The notes: generated by a model not told the origin, from the letters alone. Shown: positions 16,761 to 27,457, counted from the first letter of the stretch. The stretch is DNA of 64,000 nt from Myxococcus landrumus (GCF_017301635.1 NZ_CP071091.1:8920501-8984500), one strand, 5' to 3'. Program-made: numbers and translations.

Positions 16761-17834
16761 GTGGTGTCACTTCTGGAAGGGAGGTTGGAGACGGGGGCCC
16801 GAGTCCACATCCATCGTCATGCCGCCGAGTGTCCCGCGTGCCGAGCGCTCCTGGTCGCCGCCGTGAGAAGCGAGGGAGTCCCGTCCGACACATCCTCCCT
16901 GGAGTCTTCATGGTTGGGAGGGCGGATGTCTGTCCTGGGGGGGAGCTGGAAGCCTCCCACGGAGGTGGATGAGTTCCGGCTGGTGCGGCTGTTGGGGAGA
17001 GGGGGCATGGGGGCCGTCTACCTGGCGCATGACACGTCGTTGGACAGGCTGGTGGCGCTCAAGCTGAGTGTCGCGCTCCAGCCAGACACCAGCACGCTGG
17101 AGAGCTTCGCCGTCGAGGCGCGAGCCATCGCGCGCATCAAGCACCCCAACGTCGTCACCGTGTTCCGCGCGGGCGAGGTCCAGGGGCGACCGTATCTGGT
17201 CTACGAGTATGTCGACGGCAAGAGCCTGGCGGAGCTGCGCCTGCCGTTGCCGTGGCGGTACGTCCTGGACATCGCGGTGGGGCTGTCCCGGGGGCTGCGC
17301 GCGGCGCACCAGCGCGGCGTGCTGCATCGGGACCTGAAGCCGGGCAATGCCATCCTGGACGCGGACGGCACCCTCAAGCTGCTCGACTTCGGCCTCGCCG
17401 CGTTCGTCGGGGCGGATCGGCTGATGCCTCGGGCGATGCCGGGGGTGGTGGGGACGCCGCGCTACCTGGCGCCGGAGCTCTGGTCCGGCGCGGAGGCGAC
17501 GCCGCAGAGCGACCTCTACGCGCTGGGGCTGCTCTTGTATGAGCTGTGCACGGGCGGGCTCCCCCGCACCCCCGGCCCGCTGTCCCGGATGCCCGTCGCC
17601 ATGGAGTCGCTGGGCTGGTGCGGGGCGCTGGTGGAGCGGGTGCCGGGCATCGACCCGGAGTTCGCCCAGGCCATCGAGCGGTGCCTCGCGGAGGACCCGC
17701 AGCAGCGCTTCACCCGCGCGGAGGCGCTGTGCGGCGTGCTGGAGCGGCTGGGCGTGCCCGGCGCGGACCCGGCCTTCGCCGCGGCCAGGTCCGGGCACGA
17801 AGCCCGGCCCTGGGGCGCGCGGAACATGCTCTGA
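16761..17834 (+). CDS. Hanks-type Ser/Thr protein kinase with N-terminal zinc-finger-like segment
   Basis: About 357 residues from GTG 16761. Kinase motifs: GRGGMGAVY (from residue 79), VALKL, HRDLKPGNAI (His189), DFGLA, GTPRYLAPEL and DLYALGLLLYEL; all catalytic residues are present, so it should be active. Upstream of the kinase, HIHRHAAECPACRALL resembles the His/Cys finger of anti-sigma factors. There is no transmembrane helix and the protein ends soon after the kinase fold, so it is probably cytoplasmic. The frame continues upstream as CLCEEDVVSLLEG, which matches family N-termini, but holds no ATG/GTG/TTG; a rare ATT at 16728 with a G-rich SD is possible. Paired with the divergent sigma factor. 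Confidence 0.88.
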   Translation: MVSLLEGRLETGARVHIHRHAAECPACRALLVAAVRSEGVPSDTSSLESSWLGGRMSVLGGSWKPPTEVDEFRLVRLLGRGGMGAVYLAHDTSLDRLVALKLSVALQPDTSTLESFAVEARAIARIKHPNVVTVFRAGEVQGRPYLVYEYVDGKSLAELRLPLPWRYVLDIAVGLSRGLRAAHQRGVLHRDLKPGNAILDADGTLKLLDFGLAAFVGADRLMPRAMPGVVGTPRYLAPELWSGAEATPQSDLYALGLLLYELCTGGLPRTPGPLSRMPVAMESLGWCGALVERVPGIDPEFAQAIERCLAEDPQQRFTRAEALCGVLERLGVPGADPAFAAARSGHEARPWGARNML

Positions 17835-17852
17835 GCACGGGGAAGGGGAGGG

Positions 17853-19346
17853 CTACAGCTCCACCTTCTTCTCCGTGTGGTTCGTTCCATCGAAGCGCAG
17901 CATCACGCTCTTGTTGTCGTAGCGGGTGATGATGTTGACGGGCCGGCGCCAGAGGGACTGGAGGTTGCGGAGCGTCTCGCGGGCGTAGTCGCCCTTGAGG
18001 TCCTGTCCGTCGTGCTTGTGCGCGAGCAGCAGCTCGCCCCGGTTCTCGTGGTTGCCGTCCACGACTTCGATGATGGGCTGGCCGAAGTTGGTGAGCCCTT
18101 GCAAGAGCTTGCTCTTCACCTTGCGGAACTCGCGGTCGAGAATCTCCCACGAGTTGCGCTTGTCATTGAAGCCATACACGAAGAGCTTCTGCTCCATCGC
18201 GAACTCGGGCGTCAGGAACGTGTCGATGAAGGTGATGTCGTTGTAGTGCTTGCGGACCTCGAAAATCTTCTCGCGGCCCGCGCCCAGCTTCTTGTCCCAG
18301 GAGCGGCGGGCGCGCAAGTCATCGCACTCGTCCCATTCCTTGCCGAAGCGGCCCTTGTTCCACCGCTCTTCGATATCGCGCCACAGCTCGATGCCCAGCT
18401 TGTAGGGATTGATGGCGCCGGGGCGCGTGCCCATGGTGCCCGAGTGGTGGTCCGCGTAGTCGATGATTTCGTCATCGCGCAGGGCGCGGCGGGTCATGAT
18501 TGTGGAGTGCCAGTAGCTGGCCCAGCCCTCGTTCATGATTTTCGTCTGGCCCTGGGGCGCGAAGTAGTGCGCCTCCTCGCGGAGAATCGCGAGGATGTCC
18601 GACTCCCACGGCTCCAGCGGGGCCTCTTCCAGGAGGAAGAGCAGCACGTCGCGCTGGGGGCGCTCGGGGAACTTCTTCGCGCGCTGCTTCTCCTCCTCCA
18701 CCTTCTTGCGTTGGGAGTCGAGGAACTCGGATGGGTTGATGTAGCCGCGCATGTATTCGCGGCCGACCTTGAAGCCCTCCACGCGCTCGTTGGCCTTGAG
18801 CTCGTCCTCCGCGCGCCGAGGGTCCGGGTTGCGGCGGATGTGGGGCGAGTGCTGGTCGATGAGGTTCTCGAGGCTCAGCGTGCGGTCGATGAAGTCCTCG
18901 ACCTTCTCCACGCCAATCTTGTCCACCCACCGCCGCACGCGGGTGGCGTGGTTGGCCATCTCATCAATCATCCGCCGGTTGGTGTGCCGGAAGGAGAAGT
19001 TGTTCTTGAAGAAGTCGCAGTGTCCGTACACGTGGGCCATGACCAGCTTCTGGTCCACCTCCGGATTGCTCTCCATCAAGTAGGCGTAGCAGGGGTCATT
19101 GTTGATGACGAGCTCGTAGATTTTGCTCAGCCCGTACTCGTAGCCCTTGGCGAGCTGCTCGTATTCCATGCCCCAACGCCAGTGGGGATAGCGGGTGGGA
19201 AAGCCGCCGTAGGCGGCCACCATGTTCATCTCGTCGTAGGACACCATCTCGAAGACGGTGTCGAAGAAGTCCAGGCCGAACTCCTTCGCATAGCCGTGGA
19301 TTTCATCCCTCAAGGCGGCGAGACGGGGTGTGAGGCTCTTGGGCAT
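17853..19346 (-). CDS. spoVR: SpoVR-family protein
   Basis: About 497 residues, the full family length. It begins MPKSLTPRLAALRDEI and continues with the conserved FEMVSYDEMNMVAAYGGFPT, RYPHWRWGMEYEQL, NNDPCYAYLMESN and VYGHCDFFKNN blocks typical of SpoVR/YcgB. The family is needed for spore cortex formation in Bacillus, and its E. coli homologue YcgB belongs to the same stress regulon as YeaG/YeaH; its biochemical role is unknown. It is third in an operon with prkA and the DUF444 gene, 36 bp after the latter. In a fruiting myxobacterium a developmental role is plausible but inferred. Confidence 0.95.
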   Translation of the reverse strand: MPKSLTPRLAALRDEIHGYAKEFGLDFFDTVFEMVSYDEMNMVAAYGGFPTRYPHWRWGMEYEQLAKGYEYGLSKIYELVINNDPCYAYLMESNPEVDQKLVMAHVYGHCDFFKNNFSFRHTNRRMIDEMANHATRVRRWVDKIGVEKVEDFIDRTLSLENLIDQHSPHIRRNPDPRRAEDELKANERVEGFKVGREYMRGYINPSEFLDSQRKKVEEEKQRAKKFPERPQRDVLLFLLEEAPLEPWESDILAILREEAHYFAPQGQTKIMNEGWASYWHSTIMTRRALRDDEIIDYADHHSGTMGTRPGAINPYKLGIELWRDIEERWNKGRFGKEWDECDDLRARRSWDKKLGAGREKIFEVRKHYNDITFIDTFLTPEFAMEQKLFVYGFNDKRNSWEILDREFRKVKSKLLQGLTNFGQPIIEVVDGNHENRGELLLAHKHDGQDLKGDYARETLRNLQSLWRRPVNIITRYDNKSVMLRFDGTNHTEKKVEL

Positions 19347-19382
19347 CTGGAAGTCTCTCCGAGGGGCTTGGGGGCGCTGACG

Positions 19383-20492
19383 TCAGCGTCCCTTGCCGAG
19401 GAAGTCCTTGATGGAGGCGTAGATGGCGTCCTTGTCGGCGATTTCGCTGAGCGCGACGTTGGGCGTGTCCCCCACCGCCTCGCGCAAATCCTTGATGAAC
19501 TGGCCGCTGCCGTAGGGTGACTCCACCTGGCCGTAGGCGAACTGGTTGACGTTGGGCAGCACGTCGTTGCGCAACATCTCGATGCACTGGCGCGTGTCGT
19601 CCGCGCTCCAGTTGTCGCCGTCGCTGAAGTGGAACGGGTAGATGTTCCACGCGCTCTTGGGGTAGTCCGCCTGGATGATGTCCCGGCAGAGCTTGTAGGC
19701 GCTGGATATCATCGTCCCGCCGGACTCGCGGGTGTGGAAGAAGGTGTCGCGGTCCACTTCGCGCGCCACCGCGTCGTGGATGATGTAGCGCGCCTCCAGG
19801 CCCTTGTATTGGTGGCGCAGCCACGTATCCAACCAGAAGCTCTCGATGCGGACGATTTCCTTCTGCTCGTCGCCCATCGAGCCGGACACGTCCATCATGT
19901 AGATGATGACCGCGTTGGTCTCCGGCAGGTCCTGGAGCTTGTAGCTGCGATAGCGGCGGTCCTCGCGCGTGGGGATGATGACGGGGCGCGCGGGGTCATA
20001 CGTGCCGGCGGCGATTTGACGCCGCAGGGCCTGCTTGAAGGTGCGCTTGAAGTGGCGCAGCGATTCGGGACCGGTGGTGTTGATGCCGGTGTAGCGAATC
20101 TTCTGGGTGATGATTTTCTCGTTGTGGCGCCGCTCGATGTTGGGGAGCTGGAGCTCCTCGCCCAGGATTTGCGCCAGCTCCTCCAACGTGACGTCCACCT
20201 CCAGGGCGTGGTCTCCCTCGCCCTGGCCGGCCTGGTGCCCATCCCCGGGCTCCACCGCCCCGGGGCCGAGCTGCTGGCCCACCTCTCCATCCCCTTGTCC
20301 AACGCCCCCCTGCTCCTTGTGGCCGTACTTGAAGCGGGGAATGTCGATGAAGGGAATGGGGATGCTGATGGCATCCTTGCCCTTCTTCCCAATCATCTCC
20401 CCCTTCTGCACGTACTTGCGCAGATTGGCTTTGATCTTCCCGCGGACAATCTGTTTGAAGCGGGAATGGTCCTGGTGGATCTTCAAGGTCAC
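19383..20492 (-). CDS. DUF444/YeaH-like protein with vWA-type fold
   Basis: About 369 residues. It starts [20 protein letters not shown] and shows the DUF444 hallmarks: [30 protein letters not shown], and a MIDAS-like [17 protein letters not shown] in a vWA-type domain, then [16 protein letters not shown] Gly/Gln-rich low-complexity insert ([15 protein letters not shown]) is normal for the family. The GTG start at 20492 is chosen from the conserved N-terminus; its SD is imperfect and the gap to prkA is 26 bp. The E. coli homologue YeaH acts with the kinase YeaG in starvation and nitrogen stress. Here it sits between prkA and spoVR. Confidence 0.93.
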   Translation of the reverse strand: MTLKIHQDHSRFKQIVRGKIKANLRKYVQKGEMIGKKGKDAISIPIPFIDIPRFKYGHKEQGGVGQGDGEVGQQLGPGAVEPGDGHQAGQGEGDHALEVDVTLEELAQILGEELQLPNIERRHNEKIITQKIRYTGINTTGPESLRHFKRTFKQALRRQIAAGTYDPARPVIIPTREDRRYRSYKLQDLPETNAVIIYMMDVSGSMGDEQKEIVRIESFWLDTWLRHQYKGLEARYIIHDAVAREVDRDTFFHTRESGGTMISSAYKLCRDIIQADYPKSAWNIYPFHFSDGDNWSADDTRQCIEMLRNDVLPNVNQFAYGQVESPYGSGQFIKDLREAVGDTPNVALSEIADKDAIYASIKDFLGKGR

Positions 20493-20518
20493 GACGGCTC
20501 GCCCCTCTCCTAAAGGTG

Positions 20519-22582
<2,064 letters not shown>

Positions 22583-22837
22583 GTCTCTCCCTCGGGGGCC
22601 CGCCAGGAGTGCGAAACACTCGCGCCCTAGGGGGCCAGAATGGTGAACCTGGAGGGCTGGTTTGCCATTCCACAACCATCCCGCCGAGGTCCCAGGCACG
22701 ACAGCCCTGCAGCCAATTCGGGACCCCGCCGCGGAATGGGACCGCGCGTTACGCTCGTGTCAGGGGCAGAACGCCACATCGGCGCGCCCCCTCCACGGGG
22801 TGAAGAGGCACGGATGATTATAGGGCGGCGATTCCAC

Positions 22838-22854
22838 GGGGGGAGGCTCCCCCC
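22838..22854. repeat. Perfect palindrome, G6AG/CTC6
   Basis: Eight Watson-Crick pairs with a one-base centre. As RNA it would fold into a very stable GC hairpin. No T run follows on either strand, so it is not a standard intrinsic terminator. It may be a binding site or a block between divergent transcription units. Confidence 0.5.
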
Positions 22855-22875
22855 CTCCACGCGAGGGGTATTGAA

Positions 22876-22920
22876 CGCCTGAAGGCTTTTCCAGGCGCCA
22901 GACACGAGGGGATTGTCTGG
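22876..22920. repeat. Two adjacent stem-loops
   Basis: CGCCTG with a 10-nt loop pairs to CAGGCG (22876-22897), and the next base begins CCAGACA with a 9-nt loop pairing to TGTCTGG (22898-22920). Two back-to-back perfect stems in non-coding DNA suggest a structured RNA or paired operator sites. I cannot assign a regulator. Confidence 0.5.
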
Positions 22921-23140
22921 TGGCTGTGGGGTGGCGTCTCCGTTCGCTCCACATGTCGGGGGCGGCCAGGCGAGCGGGCTCGGCCCAAAGGGTGATACAT
23001 TCGCCGCCTTGCGCACGGTCGTGTCGCGGTGGTGCGAGCGAACACGAGGTGGCCGGGGTTCGGACCCGGGCTTCGCTAAGGGTGAAGTTCCCGGTCGTCG
23101 GCTTGGCTTTGGGCCGTCCCTGCGTATCCTCCCGCGCGAC

Positions 23141-24724
23141 ATGGCGACCGCCCCTACTTCCGTCTCTCATCCATCGTCCCCCACGCCGAGCCTGGCGGCG
23201 GTCCCTTCACCCACGCCCGAGCCGAGCACGCGCTGGCTGGTGGGGATGCTGTTGGTGGTGGCCCTGTTGCCGCGCCTGCTGGTGTTCGTGGCCAACGAGA
23301 ACCTCTACGGCGACGCGGTGGTGCGCACGGAGCTGGCGGAGCGCTGGCTGCGCGCGCCGCACCTCATCACCGCGTACGGCGATGGCGCCTACCAGTTCGG
23401 CCCGCTGCACATGTACCTGGTGGGCGCGGCGCTGTCCGTGCTGGACAGGGAGGTGGCGGGCCGCGCGGTGAGCCTGTTGTTCGGCGTGCTGTCGGTGGTG
23501 CCGTTGTTCGCGCTGACGCGGCGGTTGTTCGGCTGGCGTGCGGGCGTGGTGGCCGGCCTGTCCTTCGCCGCGTGGGGCATGCATCTGCAGTTCTCCACCA
23601 CGGCCGGCAGCGAGGCGGTGTCCCTGTTCTTCATGCTGGCGGCGTTCGCGCTGTACGCGGAAGGGGTGGACGAGAACCGCTTCCTGCCCCTGTTCCAGGC
23701 GGCGCTGATGCTCAACCTCGCCTGTGCCCTGCGCTACGACGCGTGGATGTACATCCCGTTGCTGAGCGTGGCGTTGCTGTTCAGCAGCCAGGACAAGGTG
23801 GCGTCCGTGACGCGCGCGGTGGGCTTTGGCCTGGCGTGCCTGCCGTTCCCCTTGCTGTGGATGCAGGGCAACGAGCTGATGCACGGTGACCCGTTCTTCC
23901 CGCTGAAGGCGGTGGAGGACTTCCACCGGGGCTGGGTGCAGTCGTCGGCGGGCTCGGGTCTTGCCATTGGATGGCGGGTGCAACAGCTCTTCTTCTGGCC
24001 CGGGGTGGCGTTGTTGACGTTGTCGCCGGGCGTGGCGCTGTTGGGGATGTGGGGGATGGTGAAGGCGTGGAAGCAGCGGCCGGACACGCGCTGGCTGGTG
24101 GCGGCGGCGGTGGTGCCCACGCTGTACTTCACGTTCCGGGCGGCGGTGCTGGCGAACTTCGTTCCGCTGGGGCGCTTCACGGTGACGCAGCTCGCGGTGC
24201 TGCCCGTGTTCGTGGCGCTGGGCTTCGCAGCGCTGCTGGCCTCTCGGGGTGAGGGGGCGCGCAAGGCGCTGGCGGGCGTGGTGGCGGTGCTCGCGGTGGT
24301 GTTGCCCCTGGCGATGGGCCTGTACACCTTCCGCGCGGACGGGCGGTTCCAGGACACGCTGCGGCCGGTGAGCCCCACGTCGACGAACCCGCGCAACGTG
24401 ATGCAGGTGGCGGACTTCGTGAAGGCGGAGGTGGCGCAGAAGGGCGGCTCGCTGGCCCTGGATGACGACCCCAGCTACATGGACCTCCAGGTGGCGTTCT
24501 TCTCCGGGCTTCCGGAGGAGCGCATCGCGCGCGTGCGGTGGGACACGTTCCGCAAGCTGCTGGCGGAGGCTCGGCCGGAGGTGCTGGTGCGCTTCGACCA
24601 GGGGGCCCTGGTGAAGGACCCTGGGGTGAAGCTGGAGGGGCGCACGCTGACGCTGGATGGCGTGGCCTATGAGGAACTGGACGGCTTCACGGCGCCGCTG
24701 CACGTCTATCGCCGCCGGCCGTAG
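23141..24724 (+). CDS. Polytopic membrane glycosyltransferase (GT39/PMT-like, ArnT-type fold)
   Basis: About 527 residues. After a Pro/Ser-rich N-terminus come ten or more hydrophobic segments. The first periplasmic loop holds NLYGDAVVRTELAERWL, with the Asp expected in GT-C enzymes, followed by GPLHMYLVGAALSVLDREVAGRAVSLLFG and LTRRLFGWRAGVVAGL, the usual Dol-P-Man/lipid-linked sugar transferase pattern. It likely transfers a sugar from a polyprenyl-phosphate donor to an envelope acceptor. ATG 23141 is the first Met before the membrane region; the SD is poor and an upstream GTG is possible. It stands alone, convergent with ruvX. Confidence 0.78.
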   Translation: MATAPTSVSHPSSPTPSLAAVPSPTPEPSTRWLVGMLLVVALLPRLLVFVANENLYGDAVVRTELAERWLRAPHLITAYGDGAYQFGPLHMYLVGAALSVLDREVAGRAVSLLFGVLSVVPLFALTRRLFGWRAGVVAGLSFAAWGMHLQFSTTAGSEAVSLFFMLAAFALYAEGVDENRFLPLFQAALMLNLACALRYDAWMYIPLLSVALLFSSQDKVASVTRAVGFGLACLPFPLLWMQGNELMHGDPFFPLKAVEDFHRGWVQSSAGSGLAIGWRVQQLFFWPGVALLTLSPGVALLGMWGMVKAWKQRPDTRWLVAAAVVPTLYFTFRAAVLANFVPLGRFTVTQLAVLPVFVALGFAALLASRGEGARKALAGVVAVLAVVLPLAMGLYTFRADGRFQDTLRPVSPTSTNPRNVMQVADFVKAEVAQKGGSLALDDDPSYMDLQVAFFSGLPEERIARVRWDTFRKLLAEARPEVLVRFDQGALVKDPGVKLEGRTLTLDGVAYEELDGFTAPLHVYRRRP

Positions 24725-24748
24725 TGGGCCGGCGGGGGCTCGGGGGCC

Positions 24749-25213
24749 TCAGGGCTCCGAGTCGTCGTAGTCGTCGTCCGCGTGGTACGCGGCGGTGTCC
24801 GCGGGGCGGCGGGCGTCCAGCCAGCCCTGGAGGATGAACTGCGCGGCCACCTGGTCGATGACCTCCTTGCGGCGGGCGCGGCTCACGTCCGCCTCCAGGA
24901 GGGTGCGGGTGGCGGCGACGGTGGACAGGCGCTCGTCCACCAGCTCCACCTGGATGCCCAGGGACTGGGCCACGGTGTCCGCGAACTTGCGTGAAGCCTC
25001 CGCGCGCGGGCCCTCCGAGCCATCCATGTTGAGGGGCAGTCCGATGACGACGCGGTCCGCCTCGTACTCGCGCGCGAGGGTGGCGAGCGCGGCGAGGTCC
25101 GCCTTCAGCGAGGTGCGCCGGATGGTGGTGACACCCTGGGCGGTGAGCCCCAGGCCATCCGAGACGGCCACCCCAATGGTCTTGGTTCCAAAGTCCAAAC
25201 CCAGGGTACGCAT
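24749..25213 (-). CDS. ruvX: Putative pre-16S rRNA nuclease RuvX/YqgF
   Basis: About 154 residues, normal length. It begins MRTLGLDFGTKTIGVAVSD with the RNase-H-fold catalytic Asp7; VVIGLPLNMDGSEGPRA and the VELVDERLSTVAA block complete the family signature, and ARRKEVIDQVAAQFILQGWLD supplies the last acidic residue. The family processes the 5' end of 16S rRNA and was earlier proposed as a Holliday-junction resolvase. An acidic tail (HADDDYDDSEP) is extra. The start is ATG 25213. Divergent from the HrpF-like gene. Confidence 0.94.
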   Translation of the reverse strand: MRTLGLDFGTKTIGVAVSDGLGLTAQGVTTIRRTSLKADLAALATLAREYEADRVVIGLPLNMDGSEGPRAEASRKFADTVAQSLGIQVELVDERLSTVAATRTLLEADVSRARRKEVIDQVAAQFILQGWLDARRPADTAAYHADDDYDDSEP

Positions 25214-25403
25214 GCGGTCGGCACCATAACCGCATCCTCCATCGCGGACCGCTGGTCCGATGTGGGGGACATGCGGTGGTTGTCAGTCCTGCTAACCGGT
25301 GGAATTCGCTCGGGAGGCACCCGGGCCGCCTCCCGGCATCCCCGCTGCAATCCGGACGACCCATCGCGCGGCACACCTTCCAATCCGCCGCGTGGGAGGT
25401 CGC

Positions 25404-26924
25404 ATGGTGGATTTTCTGAAAGGAGCGGCGGGCCTGCTGGCGGGGAACGGCTCTGGGGGCGTGGGCACGGACGGCGCGGGGGATGCGCGGGGGCTGCCGC
25501 CCCTCATCTCCAACTCCATCAAGACGGTGGAGGGGGTCGCGACGGGCAATGTGTTGTTGGCGGCGAGCGGCGCGGTGGGCATGGCGGATGAGCTGAAGAA
25601 GAACCCGCCCGCGAAGACGGAGTACTCGGCTGGGAAGGTCACGCCATCGAGGCAGGCGGATGGATACGCGTCGGCCGCGGCCCTGCTGGCTGCTGGGGCC
25701 AGCCCGTTGGACCCGAAGATGTTGGAGTACGAAGCCGCGCTGAAGGTCCTGGAGGCGAACTTCGACCAGCTGGACCTGGCGGATGGGAAGAAGTCGGGGT
25801 CGCTGTCGAAGGAGGAGCTGCGCCGCGTGGCGAACGACGCGAGCTTGTCTCCCCAGCTCCGTGGCGCGGCCCGCTTCCTGATGGAGAACACGGCGCTGTT
25901 CGAGCGGGTGGACTCGAGCGGGTTGGGTTCACAGCTCTTCTCGTTCATGGGGGCCTTGCACAACGATGACCGCATCAAGTTGTCGGGGATTCGTTCCGAG
26001 CTGAAGCGGGTGCGCGAGGAGTTCGTTCGCTACGGAAGGCCCGAGGCTCCGCGGACGCCTCCGAAGTCGGAGCCGGAGACGTGCCCTCCGTCACCGGGGA
26101 CACGGCCGCCGACGACGGGTGGGCCGAATCCGGGGACGCGGCCGCCGACGACGGGTGGGCCGAATCCGGGGACGCGTCCTCCCACCACGGGCGGGCCGAA
26201 TCCGGGCACGCGTCCTCCCACGACGGGAGGTCAGCCTCCGCGGCCTGGCGGCACGGAGGGGAGCAAGCCGCCCACGTCGAAGGACCCGGACTTCGGTGAG
26301 TACCTCGACGCGGTGAGGGTGCTTCGAGACAACTGGGGCACGTTCGATACGGCGGTGGGGGCGAAGGATGACCGGGTGTCGCGGGAGAACCTGGTGGCGC
26401 TGCTGGAGAACCCGGCCGTGTCGTCGACGCTGAAGCGTGCGGCGCAGTTCTTCAAGGACCACCCCGAGTACTTCGACCGGTTGGAGATGGCGGCGGGGAA
26501 GGGGAGTCGTGACGGCGTCATCGGGCCGGGGGACGTGACGGCGGAGCTCGCGCAGTCCGGAGGGAAGGCGTCGGGCACGTCGTCCGAGAAGGGGTCGAAT
26601 GTGCGGGCCCTCATCGACAACCCGAACATGAGCATCGAGGACAAGGTGCAGGCCATCTTGGGAGCCATCTCCAGCGAGACGGAGGACGAGATTCTGGAGG
26701 TGATGGGCCAGATGGCGAGTGCGGGAGAGGACCGCGCGGTGCTGGGCACGACGGATGCGGACAAGCGGGCGGCGGCGAAGATCGACGGCGACATGCGGGC
26801 GTTGGAGTTGCGGCTTCAGCGGCTCGTGGAGAAGCGCAAGTCGATGTTCGACCTGATGAGCAACATGTCCGCGAAGTTCAACGAGATGGCGAAGACGGCC
26901 ATCTCCAACCTGCGCAACGCGTGA
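25404..26924 (+). CDS. HrpF/NolX-like putative type III secretion translocon or effector protein
   Basis: About 506 residues. Two related repeats, 109-172 (AALKVLEANFDQLDLADGKK, then LSPQLRGAARFLMENTALFE) and 299-378 (VRVLRDNWGTFDTAVGAKDD, then LKRAAQFFKDHPEYFDRLE), match the N-F-D-x-hD-A-x-G-K-x-D/S pattern of NolX/HrpF-type proteins. They are joined by a Pro/Thr/Gly linker (226-290) with a 12-residue repeat. Two short hydrophobic stretches lie at 46-60 and 88-98, and residues 455-506 form an amphipathic helix. GGAGG is 4 nt before ATG 25404; no Sec signal. The next gene is a SycD-like chaperone, which supports a type III substrate. No secretion apparatus gene is in the window. Family call from motif reading only. 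Confidence 0.68.
   Translation: MVDFLKGAAGLLAGNGSGGVGTDGAGDARGLPPLISNSIKTVEGVATGNVLLAASGAVGMADELKKNPPAKTEYSAGKVTPSRQADGYASAAALLAAGASPLDPKMLEYEAALKVLEANFDQLDLADGKKSGSLSKEELRRVANDASLSPQLRGAARFLMENTALFERVDSSGLGSQLFSFMGALHNDDRIKLSGIRSELKRVREEFVRYGRPEAPRTPPKSEPETCPPSPGTRPPTTGGPNPGTRPPTTGGPNPGTRPPTTGGPNPGTRPPTTGGQPPRPGGTEGSKPPTSKDPDFGEYLDAVRVLRDNWGTFDTAVGAKDDRVSRENLVALLENPAVSSTLKRAAQFFKDHPEYFDRLEMAAGKGSRDGVIGPGDVTAELAQSGGKASGTSSEKGSNVRALIDNPNMSIEDKVQAILGAISSETEDEILEVMGQMASAGEDRAVLGTTDADKRAAAKIDGDMRALELRLQRLVEKRKSMFDLMSNMSAKFNEMAKTAISNLRNA
26088..26231. repeat. 36-bp tandem repeat encoding the Pro/Thr/Gly linker
   Basis: Four near-perfect copies of a 36-bp unit encode NPGTRPPTTGGP inside the HrpF-like protein. 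The period keeps the frame, so copy-number change would only lengthen or shorten the linker between the two repeats of the protein. Confidence 0.85.
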
Positions 26925-26932
26925 GGGGCCCC

Positions 26933-27457
26933 ATGGGACGCGTCATCAAGCATGAAGCAGCGGAGGCGGTGCGGATGGAGAGCGGAGCGGTGCGGCGGAT
27001 GCGGTCGTTCGCGCGGGGCGAGTCGACCTGGGCGGAGGTGGAGGGGATGACGTTCGAGGAGGCGAAGGCCATCGCGCAGGTGGGGTGTGACCTGGCGGCG
27101 GCGGGGCGGCTGGAGGAGGCGCGCATCCTCTTCGAGGGATTGGTGGCGGGGAACCCGAGGGATGCGGGGGCGCACGCGGCGCTGGGCACCGTGTACCAGC
27201 GGCTGGGGCGGTTGGAGGAGGCCATCGCGGAGTACAGCGCCGCGCTGGCGAGAGATGCGGCGCATCCGGTGGCGTTGGCGAACCGAGGGGAGTTGTACCT
27301 GCGCAAGGGGGAGCGACAGGGCTTCACGGACCTCTCCAACGCGGTGGAGGTGGACCCGCATGGAGAGACCTCGGCGGGACGGCGGGCGAGGGCGCTGGTG
27401 AAGGCCATCACGTTGGTGGCGGTGGAGAAGCTGAAGGAGGACTCGGAGCAGCTGTAG
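26933..27457 (+). CDS. SycD/LcrH-like TPR chaperone
   Basis: About 174 residues with three TPR units: 46-79 (AIAQVGCDLAAAGRLEEARI), 80-113 (AHAALGTVYQRLGRLEEAIA) and 114-145 (ANRGELYLRKGERQGF). This size, with a helical N-terminus ending TWAEVEGMTFEEA, is the architecture of class II type III secretion chaperones (SycD/LcrH/CesD), which hold translocon proteins in the cytoplasm. ATG 26933 has GAGGGG 4 nt upstream; GTG 26921 would overlap the previous stop by 4 bp. Immediately downstream of the HrpF-like gene, hence the likely client. A generic TPR protein is the alternative. Confidence 0.7.
   Translation: MGRVIKHEAAEAVRMESGAVRRMRSFARGESTWAEVEGMTFEEAKAIAQVGCDLAAAGRLEEARILFEGLVAGNPRDAGAHAALGTVYQRLGRLEEAIAEYSAALARDAAHPVALANRGELYLRKGERQGFTDLSNAVEVDPHGETSAGRRARALVKAITLVAVEKLKEDSEQL

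Larger units (their letters stand above)
22583..23140. other. 558-bp intergenic region with clustered inverted repeats
   Basis: Between the divergent prkA and glycosyltransferase genes I see no protein-like frame: open frames here lack homology-like segments and show no consistent codon bias. It contains GAGTG-CGAAA-CACTC (22607-22621), a perfect G-run/C-run palindrome (22838-22854), CGCCTG...CAGGCG (22876-22897) and immediately beside it CCAGACA...TGTCTGG (22898-22920). A T-arm-like hairpin near 23055-23075 is not part of a tRNA. The region must hold the promoters of both flanking genes and could encode a small RNA. Confidence 0.55.

Noticed and set aside
22680-22720. A possible sigma-54 promoter (GGCACG...CTGC) upstream of prkA
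   Set aside because: The GG-to-GC distance is two bases too long for a -24/-12 element, and it lies on the plus strand, pointing away from prkA.
23050-23080. A T-arm-like hairpin with a GTTCGGA loop, suggesting a tRNA
   Set aside because: The loop does not fit TTCRANY with the right stem register and there is no acceptor stem, D-arm or anticodon arm around it.
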